From Pseudomonas canadensis (lineage in GTDB: Bacteria > Pseudomonadota > Gammaproteobacteria > Pseudomonadales > Pseudomonadaceae), in assembly GCF_000503215.1 (NCBI RefSeq), contig NZ_AYTD01000013.1, positions 858,009 through 922,008 on the forward strand: a DNA stretch of 64,000 nt, written 5' to 3'. The position numbers and the translations under genes are program-made. Shown here one piece after another: positions 57,866 to 64,000 of this stretch; positions within the stretch are counted from its first letter, which is position 1; every line of letters begins with the position of its first letter. Under the pieces are notes generated by a model that did not search any database, was not told where the DNA came from, and worked only from the letters and a program-made list of their open reading frames with translations.

Positions 57866-59182
57866 TCAACCGACCCGTTTTGCCGGGCTGTGGTAGAGGT
57901 CGGCGAACATATCGGCCATCGCTTCCTCGCTAGGCTCTTCTTGCATTTGCACGCTGACTGCACGGCTGACCAACTGATGACGGCGCGGCAGATGCAGATC
58001 ATCCGGGATCCGCGGCCCGTCGGTCAGGTAGGCGACCGGCAATTCATGACTGATGGCCAGGCTCAGCACCTCGCCCAGGCTCGCGGTTTCATCGAGCTTG
58101 GTGAGAATGCAACCGGCCAGGCCACAACGCTTGTAACTATGATACGCAGCGGTAAGAACCTGTTTCTGGCTGGTGGTTGCAAGCACCAGGTAATTTTTCG
58201 ACTTGATGCCACGCCCCGCCAGGCTTTCCAACTGCATGCGCAATGCCGGGTCGCTGGCTTGCAGGCCGGCAGTATCGATCAATACCACGCGTTTGCGCAG
58301 CAAAGGGTCCAGGGCGTTGGCCAGGGACTGGCCCGGGTCGACATGGGTCACCGACACATTGAGGATCCGGCCCAGGGTCTTGAGCTGCTCCTGGGCACCA
58401 ATACGGTAGCTGTCCATGCTCACCAGCGCGATATTCTGCGCGCCGTATTTGAGGACGTAGCGGGCAGCCAGCTTGGCCAGGGTGGTGGTCTTGCCCATGC
58501 CGGCGGGGCCGACCATGGCGATCACACCGCCTTCTTCCAGGGGTTCGATTTCCGGGGTAACGATCATCCGCGCCAGGTGGGCCAGCAACATGCGCCAGGC
58601 CTGGCGAGGCTCTTCGATTTCGGTGGTCAGCGCCAGCAGGTCGCGGGACAACGGGCCGGACAGGCCGATGCGTTGCAGGCGACGCCACAGGTTGGCTTGT
58701 TGCGGCTTGCTGCCTTGCAGCTGGTTCCACGCCAGCGAGCCCAACTGCACTTCCAGCAGTTCGCGCAGGCCGTTGAGTTCAAAGCGCATCGAATCAAACA
58801 CGCGCTGGTCAACCGCAGGCGCCGGAGCAGGCGCAGCAGGACGCGGCGGTTCTTTGAAGGTGGGCTCGACCAGCGGCTCGGCAGCGGTCAGTGGCAAGCC
58901 GGCGAACAACTGGCGATTGGTGGTGGCATCGCTGTCGCCGCGCATGCTCAGTTCAGCCTGGGCCGAAACGATGCGCGAGGCGGTTTTGCGCAGCTCGTCT
59001 TCGAGTTCCATGTTCGGTACACGCGGCGCCAGCGCCGAGGGGGTGTAATCCAGGGCAGCCGTCAGCTCGACACCGCCGGCAATACGACGGTTTCCGATAA
59101 TCGCGGCGTCGGCGCCCAGCTCATCACGCACCAGTTTCATGGCCTGACGCATATCGGCGGCGAAAAAACGCTTCACTTGCAT
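57866..59182 (-). CDS. flhF: flagellar placement GTPase FlhF
   Basis: SRP-type GTPase of 438 residues that places the flagellum at the cell pole. The N-terminal basic domain starts MQVKRFFAADMRQAMKLVRD; a proline-rich linker (about 100-125) leads to the NG domain with P-loop MVGPAGMGKTTTLAKLAARY, SMDSYRIGAQEQL, LIDTAGLQASD and the guanine motif TKLDETASLGEVL. It lies 12 bases after flhA, in the standard flhA-flhF-fleN-fliA order. Confidence 0.97.
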   Translation of the reverse strand: MQVKRFFAADMRQAMKLVRDELGADAAIIGNRRIAGGVELTAALDYTPSALAPRVPNMELEDELRKTASRIVSAQAELSMRGDSDATTNRQLFAGLPLTAAEPLVEPTFKEPPRPAAPAPAPAVDQRVFDSMRFELNGLRELLEVQLGSLAWNQLQGSKPQQANLWRRLQRIGLSGPLSRDLLALTTEIEEPRQAWRMLLAHLARMIVTPEIEPLEEGGVIAMVGPAGMGKTTTLAKLAARYVLKYGAQNIALVSMDSYRIGAQEQLKTLGRILNVSVTHVDPGQSLANALDPLLRKRVVLIDTAGLQASDPALRMQLESLAGRGIKSKNYLVLATTSQKQVLTAAYHSYKRCGLAGCILTKLDETASLGEVLSLAISHELPVAYLTDGPRIPDDLHLPRRHQLVSRAVSVQMQEEPSEEAMADMFADLYHSPAKRVG

Positions 59183-59194
59183 AACCCACTACCC

Positions 59195-61324
59195 TCAGCC
59201 GTTGGGCCCTACTGTCGCGACGATAGTCACTTGCTTGTTGTCAGGAATTTCCTGATAAGCCAAAACGTGCAAATTCGGTACTGCCAAACGCCCAAACCGC
59301 GACAACATCGCCCGGACGGGGCCTGCCACCAGCAGAATCACCGGCTGGCCCTGCATTTCCTGGCGTTGTGCGGCGTCGATCAACGAACGCTGCAGTTTCT
59401 CAGCCATGCTTGGCTCCAGCAGAACGCCCTCTTCCTGGCCTTGTCCTGCCTTCTGAATACTATTGAGCAATATTTGTTCCAACCTTGGTTCCAAGGTGAT
59501 CACAGGCAGCTCGGAGTCAAGCCCTACAATGCTTTGGACGATTGCACGCGACAATCCGACGCGCACCGCAGCCACCAGGGCGGCAGTATCTTGACTCTTG
59601 GCGGCATTGTTGGCGATGGCCTCGGCAATGCTGCGGATATCGCGTACTGGCACCTGTTCGGCCAACAGCGCCTGCAACACCTTGAGCAACTGCGACAGCG
59701 ACAGAATGCCCGGTACCAGCTCTTCGGCGAGTTTTGGCGATGCTTTGCCCAGCAAACCCATCAATTGCTGGACTTCCTCGTGGCCGATCAGCTCGTGGGA
59801 GTGTTTGTACAGGATCTGGTTGAGGTGAGTCGCGACCACAGTGCTGGCGTCCACCACGGTGTAACCGAGGGATTGCGCCTGGCTGCGCTGGCTGATTTCG
59901 ATCCAGACCGCGTCCAGGCCAAAAGCCGGATCTTTGGCGGTAATGCCGTTGAGGCTGCCGAACACCTGCCCGGGGTTGATCGCCAGTTCGCGGTCCGGGT
60001 AGATCTCGGCTTCGGCCAGGATCACGCCCATCAGGGTCAGGCGATAGGCACTCGGGGCCAGGTCGAGGTTGTCGCGGATGTGCACGGTGGGCATCAAAAA
60101 GCCCAGGTCCTGCGACAGTTTCTTGCGCACGCCCTTGATCCGCGCGAGCAATTGGCCACCCTGGTTGCGGTCCACCAGCGGGATCAAGCGGTAGCCGACT
60201 TCCAGGCCGATCATGTCGATCGGGGTTACGTCATCCCAGCCAAGCTCCTTGGTTTCCTGGGCGCGGGCCGGGGATGGCAGCAGTTCCTGCTGGCGGGCGA
60301 TCTCTTGCTGGGCGATGACTTTGACCTGGTTCTGCTTTTTCCAGAACAGGTACGCGGCGCCGCCAGCCAGGGCCGCCATGCTCAGGAATGACACGTGCGG
60401 CATGCCCGGCACGATACCCATGATCGCCATGATGCCCGCCGCCACGGCCAGGGCCTTGGGCGAAGCGAACATCTGCCGGCTGATCTGCTTGCCCATGTCT
60501 TCGGAGCCCGAAGCACGGGTCACCATGATGGCCGCCGCTGTTGATAACAACAGTGATGGCAATTGCGCCACTAAACCGTCACCAATGGTCAGCAACGCGT
60601 ACACCTTGCCCGCATCGCCGAAGGTCATGCCGTGCTGGAAGATACCCACGGCCATGCCGCCGATGAGGTTGATGAACAGAATGAGCAGACCGGCGATGGC
60701 GTCACCGCGCACAAATTTGCTGGCACCGTCCATGGAACCGTAGAACTCAGCCTCCTGGGCGACTTCCAGGCGACGGGATTTGGCTTGGTTCTGGTCGATC
60801 AGGCCGGCGTTGAGGTCGGCGTCGATGGCCATCTGTTTGCCGGGCATCGCGTCGAGGGTAAAACGCGCGCTCACTTCGGAGATGCGCCCGGCGCCTTTGG
60901 TGACCACCACGAAGTTGATGATCATCAGGATCGCGAACACCACGATACCGACCACGTAGTTACCGCCGATCACCACCTCACCGAAGGCCTGGATCACCTT
61001 ACCGGCAGCGGCATGGCCGTCCTGGCCGTGCAGCATGACCACACGGGTCGACGCCACGTTCAGCGCCAGGCGCAGCAGGGTCGCCACCAGCAGAATGGTC
61101 GGGAATACCGCAAAATCCAACGGCCGTAGGGCGTAGACGCACACCAGCAGGACGACGACGGACAGCGCAATGTTAAAGGTAAAGAACACGTCGAGCAGGA
61201 ACGGCGGCATCGGCAACATCATCATTGCCAGCATCACCAGCAACAACAACGGCACACCCAGATTGCCTCGCGAGAGGTCAGTCAGGGTGCTGCGGGCGTT
61301 GCCGAGCATTTGAGAGCGATCCAC
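59195..61324 (-). CDS. flhA: flagellar export-gate protein FlhA
   Basis: Core export protein of 709 residues. About eight membrane helices occupy 1-320 (first: VPLLLLVMLAMMMLPMPPFL), with the conserved cytoplasmic loop containing GRISEVSARFTLDAMPGKQM; the soluble C-terminal ring domain (about 350-709) receives chaperone-substrate complexes. GTG at 61324 was chosen because the product begins MDRSQMLGNAR, as in P. aeruginosa, and GAGGAA lies 8 bases upstream; the frame is open 156 bases farther. A sigma-54-type promoter is visible upstream. Confidence 0.96.
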   Translation of the reverse strand: MDRSQMLGNARSTLTDLSRGNLGVPLLLLVMLAMMMLPMPPFLLDVFFTFNIALSVVVLLVCVYALRPLDFAVFPTILLVATLLRLALNVASTRVVMLHGQDGHAAAGKVIQAFGEVVIGGNYVVGIVVFAILMIINFVVVTKGAGRISEVSARFTLDAMPGKQMAIDADLNAGLIDQNQAKSRRLEVAQEAEFYGSMDGASKFVRGDAIAGLLILFINLIGGMAVGIFQHGMTFGDAGKVYALLTIGDGLVAQLPSLLLSTAAAIMVTRASGSEDMGKQISRQMFASPKALAVAAGIMAIMGIVPGMPHVSFLSMAALAGGAAYLFWKKQNQVKVIAQQEIARQQELLPSPARAQETKELGWDDVTPIDMIGLEVGYRLIPLVDRNQGGQLLARIKGVRKKLSQDLGFLMPTVHIRDNLDLAPSAYRLTLMGVILAEAEIYPDRELAINPGQVFGSLNGITAKDPAFGLDAVWIEISQRSQAQSLGYTVVDASTVVATHLNQILYKHSHELIGHEEVQQLMGLLGKASPKLAEELVPGILSLSQLLKVLQALLAEQVPVRDIRSIAEAIANNAAKSQDTAALVAAVRVGLSRAIVQSIVGLDSELPVITLEPRLEQILLNSIQKAGQGQEEGVLLEPSMAEKLQRSLIDAAQRQEMQGQPVILLVAGPVRAMLSRFGRLAVPNLHVLAYQEIPDNKQVTIVATVGPNG

Positions 61325-61389
61325 CACCGGTATTCCTCGTGTCCTTTGAAGCAAAGTTTTGACGCAATTGGGCGTCTTGCAGGCGGTAT

Positions 61390-61405
61390 TGCAAGAAGCC
61401 TTCCA
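61390..61405 (-). promoter_or_regulatory. sigma-54 promoter of flhA
   Basis: On the minus strand TGGAAGGCTTCTTGCA has the -24 GG and -12 GC exactly 10 bases apart, matching TGGCACG-N4-TTGCA. It lies 66 bases upstream of the flhA start. FlhA is a FleQ/RpoN-dependent class in P. aeruginosa. Confidence 0.75.
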
Positions 61406-61442
61406 ACTTTTGCTTTGGCCCTTCGATGACCTCCCAAGCGAC

Positions 61443-61466
61443 CAAGCAAGCCCGCTCCCACATTTT
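61443..61466. repeat. single REP fragment upstream of flhA
   Basis: AAGCAAGCCCGCTCCCACAT, the right half of the REP core seen at 5.6 kb, without a partner arm nearby. Confidence 0.6.
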
Positions 61467-61539
61467 GGATTTGTGTTCACCGGCCGCTACCGAGGAAATT
61501 TCCGACAAGGTTTTGGGGTTGCCCCTAGGAAAGCCGCTC

Positions 61540-61779
61540 TCTAGTCTCCGTACACCGCTGCAAACGCAGTGGTCGGGCGTCGCGGCCCGGTTTACTACGG
61601 AACAAAAGCACCATCTCCCTTTCAGTAAGCGGTTTTTTATCGTCTACTGTGCGGCGCTATGGCGGCTGTGCGCGGGATACCTTCGGGTATGCCGGGTTGT
61701 TCCTAGACCGGTCCGCGAACCTGCGTACAGTTGCCACCCTCCATCGCGTCGCGGCGATCAGTGGCGGCTCCACTTTTTA
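61540..61779 (+). ncRNA. structured leader of the DUF6124 gene with a terminator-like hairpin
   Basis: About 240 bases with successive hairpins: CCGCTGC-AAAC-GCAGTGG near 61553-61570, ATACC-TTCG-GGTAT at 61677-61690 (a UUCG tetraloop), ATCGC-N6-GCGAT near 61743-61758, and AGTGG-CGGCT-CCACT (61760-61774) running into TTTTT (61774-61778), directly followed by the AGGAA ribosome site. The last hairpin looks like an intrinsic terminator placed just before the gene. A cis-acting RNA is inferred; transcription was not observed. Confidence 0.5.
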
Positions 61780-61790
61780 GGAACCTCACA

Positions 61791-62033
61791 ATGATTAAAC
61801 CCACCCCAAATCCCCCCATCAGTCTGTTTACCGTCGTAGACACTCTCAAAACCGAAGACCTGCTGGTCAACCTCACCGAAACCCTCGCCTCGGCCGACGC
61901 GCTGATGAGTGATTTTGCGTTTGAATTGGAAGGGCCAAAACGCGAAGGCGCGCTGGGTGTTGCACAGTTGATTGGGCTGGCAAAGCTGCTGGCTGACAGA
62001 GTGTTGGCGGACAGCGAGCACTTGATGGCCTGA
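61791..62033 (+). CDS. small DUF6124 (formerly DUF3077) family protein
   Basis: An 80-residue acidic protein of a family that I know only from pseudomonads, with no assigned function. The N-terminus is proline-rich (KPTPNPPISLFTVVD) and the rest is two predicted helices (EDLLVNLTETLASADALMSD and GALGVAQLIGLAKLLADRVL). No membrane segment or metal motif is visible. ATG at 61791 has AGGAA 7 bases upstream. It lies on the opposite strand to the surrounding flagellar genes, behind a structured leader, and looks like an insertion between flhA and flhB. Confidence 0.75.
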   Translation: MIKPTPNPPISLFTVVDTLKTEDLLVNLTETLASADALMSDFAFELEGPKREGALGVAQLIGLAKLLADRVLADSEHLMA

Positions 62034-62038
62034 GGGCG

Positions 62039-62070
62039 GATCGTTCCTGCACTACCCTGCGGGAACGATC
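62039..62070. terminator. hairpin between convergent DUF6124 and csp genes
   Basis: Perfect 9-base stem GATCGTTCC (62039-62047) with GGAACGATC (62062-62070) and a 14-base loop, placed in the 44-base gap of two convergent genes. There is no T run, so termination efficiency is uncertain. Confidence 0.55.
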
Positions 62071-62077
62071 ATCAAGC

Positions 62078-62278
62078 TCATAGGACGCGGACGTTCTCGG
62101 CCTGAGCGCCTTTGGCCCCCTGCGTTACCTCGAACTCTACTTTTTGGTTCTCTTCAAGCGTCCTGAAACCGTCGCCCGTGATGGCCGAGAAGTGGACAAA
62201 TATATCGCCCCCACCGTCTTGAGTGATAAACCCAAACCCCTTCTCCGCGTTAAACCATTTCACCGTACCTGTTGCCAT
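62078..62278 (-). CDS. cold-shock protein, CspA family
   Basis: Single cold-shock-domain protein of 66 residues that binds single-stranded RNA/DNA and unwinds mRNA structures. Both nucleic-acid motifs are intact: RNP1 KGFGFI (13-18) and RNP2 DIFVHFSAI near 25-33, with the opening [15 protein letters not shown]. The ATG has CAGGAG upstream. It lies 15 bases after a degenerate relative, so the two are probably one transcript. Confidence 0.95.
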   Translation of the reverse strand: MATGTVKWFNAEKGFGFITQDGGGDIFVHFSAITGDGFRTLEENQKVEFEVTQGAKGAQAENVRVL

Positions 62279-62293
62279 TGCCGTTCTCCTGAC

Positions 62294-62503
62294 TTACGGG
62301 ATAACGCGAACGTCGGATGCATAGACCGCATCGCGCCCATGGACTCTCTTGACCTCAACCCGCAGGCCCACGGCAAGCCGAATACCTCGCGAACCGATGA
62401 AATTCACGCGCACGTCGTCTTCACCGTTTTCCAGGGCAATCAAGCCCATCCCGGATTTCTGGTCGTAATATTTGACAGCGCCTCTGACCGCCTTCAAAAC
62501 CAC
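62294..62503 (-). CDS. degenerate cold-shock-domain protein
   Basis: A 69-residue protein that follows the cold-shock fold (GAVKYYDQKSGMGLIALENG, then DDVRVNFIGS, ending YASDVRVIP) but has lost the RNA-contact aromatics: RNP1 is SGMGLI instead of KGFGFI and RNP2 is VRVN instead of VFVH. It probably keeps the OB fold without normal nucleic-acid binding. The start is uncertain: GTG at 62503 lies too close to GGGAG, while TTG at 62497 has ideal spacing. It precedes the intact csp gene by 15 bases, and a palindromic element stands upstream. Confidence 0.75.
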   Translation of the reverse strand: MVLKAVRGAVKYYDQKSGMGLIALENGEDDVRVNFIGSRGIRLAVGLRVEVKRVHGRDAVYASDVRVIP

Positions 62504-62562
62504 TCTCCCTGCATCTCATCTACAGCTTTCGCGCAGTGCTTTAAGCAATGGAACCGCGAGAA

Positions 62563-62592
62563 CGCCCCTCTGGCTACTGTCAAAGTTGACAG
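62563..62592 (-). promoter_or_regulatory. palindromic element upstream of the cold-shock-like pair
   Basis: CTGTCAAAGTTGACAG (62577-62592), a near-perfect palindrome about 80 bases before the start, continues on the minus strand as TAGCCAGAGGGGCG. It matches the element at 14966-14993 over about 28 bases with two small gaps. TTGACA in the second half could be a -35. Confidence 0.55.
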
Positions 62593-62631
62593 GTATACAG
62601 GCATTCACGACGAGTGGTAGGGAGTGAGAAA

Positions 62632-63768
62632 TCAGGAATCGCGGCGCAAATCCGGTGGAATCGGCAGATCCTTGAGTGGATCCGGACGCTTGCCCTTGCC
62701 CGCGCGGTACTGGCGAATCTGATAGACATACGCCAACACCTGAGCCACGGCCAGGTAGAGCCCGGCGGGGATTTCCTGGTCCAGGTCGGTGGAATAGAAG
62801 ATCGACCGCGCCAGTTCCGGCGATTCCAGCAGCAGGATGTCATTGGCCACGGCGATTTCGCGGATCTTCAGCGCCGTAAAGTCACTCCCCTTGGCCAACA
62901 GCATCGGCGCGCCGCCTTTCTCCGGGTCGTATTTGAGCGCCACGGCGTAGTGGGTCGGGTTGGTGATGACCACGTCGGCGTCGGGTACTGCGCCCATCAT
63001 CTTGCGCTGGGACATTTCCCGTTGCAGCTGGCGAATACGCTGTTTGACCTCGGGTCGGCCTTCCTGGTCCTTGTGCTCGTCGCGCACTTCCTGCTTGGTC
63101 ATCAGCAGTTTCTTGTGGCTCTCCCACAACTGGATCGGGGCATCCACGGCAGCGATGATGATCAGCCCGGCGGCCATCCACAGCGCGCTCCAGCCCACCA
63201 CCTGCACGCTGTGGATGATCGCCGACTCCAGCGGTTCATGGGCGATGCGCAGCAGGTCGTCAATGTCGGACGACAACACCATCAGCGCCACAAACAGGAT
63301 CAGGATGAATTTGGCCAACGCCTTGAGCAACTCCACCAAGGCCTTGGCGGAAAACATGCGCTTGAGCCCGGCAGCCGGGTTCATGCGGCTGAATTTCGGG
63401 GCCATGCTGCCGGCGGCAAACAACCAGCCACCCAGGGCGACCGGGCCGATCAGCGCAGCCAGCAGTAAAGTGATCAGGATCGGCTGCACCGCCAGGATCG
63501 CGATCTTGCCCGAGTGCAGCAGGTACTGGCCCATGGCGTCAGGGTTGAGCAGCACGTCGCGGGGCAAGGTGAAGTTGTGCTTCATCAACTCCATCAAGTC
63601 CAGCGCCAGGCCGCCGCCGTAGATCAGCAAGGCGCCGGCGCCGGCCATCATGGTTGCAACGGTGTTCAGCTCTTTGGAGCGCGCAATCTCGCCCTTTTCC
63701 CTGGAGTCCTTTTTGCGTTTCTCCGTGGGGTCTTCTGTTTTGTCCTGACCACTCTCGCTCTCGGCCAT
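62632..63768 (-). CDS. flhB: flagellar export switch protein FlhB
   Basis: Export-apparatus protein of 378 residues that switches substrate class from rod/hook to filament. Four membrane helices (about 38-60, 88-115, 148-168, 190-212) are followed by the cytoplasmic autocleavage domain with N270-P271-T272-H273 (VVITNPTHYAVALKYD). The N-terminus is the usual charged ESGQDKTEDPTEKRKKDSRE. It follows fliR by three bases. Confidence 0.97.
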   Translation of the reverse strand: MAESESGQDKTEDPTEKRKKDSREKGEIARSKELNTVATMMAGAGALLIYGGGLALDLMELMKHNFTLPRDVLLNPDAMGQYLLHSGKIAILAVQPILITLLLAALIGPVALGGWLFAAGSMAPKFSRMNPAAGLKRMFSAKALVELLKALAKFILILFVALMVLSSDIDDLLRIAHEPLESAIIHSVQVVGWSALWMAAGLIIIAAVDAPIQLWESHKKLLMTKQEVRDEHKDQEGRPEVKQRIRQLQREMSQRKMMGAVPDADVVITNPTHYAVALKYDPEKGGAPMLLAKGSDFTALKIREIAVANDILLLESPELARSIFYSTDLDQEIPAGLYLAVAQVLAYVYQIRQYRAGKGKRPDPLKDLPIPPDLRRDS

Positions 63769-63771
63769 GGC

Positions 63772-64000
63772 TCAGCGCGCCCGTGCCAGATCACGTAAGA
63801 ACTGCAAGGCGTCGGTCGCCAGCGGTTGATACTGATTGAGAATGTCGGCCAGGCCGACCCAGAAAATCCCCATGCCCAATACCAGGGTCAACGGGAAACC
63901 AATCGAGAAGATGTTCAGCTGTGGCGCCGCACGGGTCATCACACCGAACGCGATGTTGACCACCAGCAACGCGGTAATGGCCGGCAACACCAGCAACAGC
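63772..64000 (-). CDS. fliR: flagellar export protein FliR, C-terminal part
   Basis: Only the last 75 or so residues are inside the window; the gene continues past the right edge. The visible part (LPAITALLVVNIAFGVMTRA, APQLNIFSIGFPLTLVLG) carries the last membrane helices of FliR, a channel subunit of the flagellar export gate. It precedes flhB in the standard fliR-flhB order. Confidence 0.9.
   Translation of the reverse strand, partial: LLLVLPAITALLVVNIAFGVMTRAAPQLNIFSIGFPLTLVLGMGIFWVGLADILNQYQPLATDALQFLRDLARAR

Noticed and set aside
57812..60391. An 859-codon open frame antisense to flhF and flhA
   Set aside because: Same shadow effect; the product is His/Gln/Arg-rich without recognisable motifs, and both flagellar genes are complete.

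Overview
The window reads as a chromosomal segment of a fluorescent Pseudomonas (P. fluorescens group). The pointers are pyoverdine genes (pvdL, pvdG, pvdS, pvdH and an MbtH-like gene), a Pseudomonas-order flagellar and chemotaxis block (fliR-flhB ... flhA-flhF-fleN-fliA-cheYZAB-motCD-parC-parP-cheW-DUF2802), an atu acyclic-terpene cluster, high GC content and many REP-type palindromes. Species was not determined.

Layout. 1-3.6 kb: an MscS-type channel and an exported M20 amidohydrolase. 3.7-5.6 kb: MbtH-like gene and pvdH, each behind a PvdS-type promoter. 5.7-6.5 kb: an AmpDh3-like amidase. 6.6-12.1 kb: a DsbRS-type two-component pair divergent from a dsbD-dsbE-dsbG-like disulfide operon, with 11-bp-phased direct repeats between them. 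12.1-14.9 kb: a 909-codon repeat protein of unknown function. 15.0-29.6 kb: pvdL and pvdG on the minus strand, divergent from pvdS, which has a Fur box. 29.6-31.1 kb: a periplasmic binding protein and the TetR regulator AtuR. 31.3-39.6 kb: atuABCDE-F. 39.7-46.2 kb: a DEDDh exonuclease, PpnP, a MOSC protein, CheV, a degenerate Hpt-like protein, a NarL-type two-component pair and a YegS-type lipid kinase. 46.2-47.1 kb: gene-free, filled with two oppositely oriented copies of a dispersed repeat and a REP pair. 47.1-64 kb: the flagellar/chemotaxis block on the minus strand, interrupted between flhA and flhB by a small DUF gene with a structured leader and two cold-shock-domain genes.

How the parts work together. 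Iron starvation should release Fur from pvdS; PvdS then reads TAAAT/TAATT-N16-CGT promoters ahead of pvdH (supplies diaminobutyrate), the MbtH-like helper and pvdG-pvdL (builds the chromophore precursor). AtuR probably represses atuA-F through two mirrored 16-bp sites. DsbRS probably controls the periplasmic thiol-repair operon in response to copper, as in P. aeruginosa. The flagellar block sets pole selection and number (FlhF, FleN), late flagellar transcription (FliA), export (FlhA, FlhB, FliR), chemosensory signalling and the second stator MotCD, with ParC/ParP placing the array.

The least explained items are a palindromic element shared by two unrelated loci (about 14.97-14.99 and 62.56-62.59 kb), the 909-residue repeat protein downstream of one copy, the degenerate cold-shock protein downstream of the other, and a leader with a terminator-like hairpin ahead of the small DUF gene at 61.8 kb.
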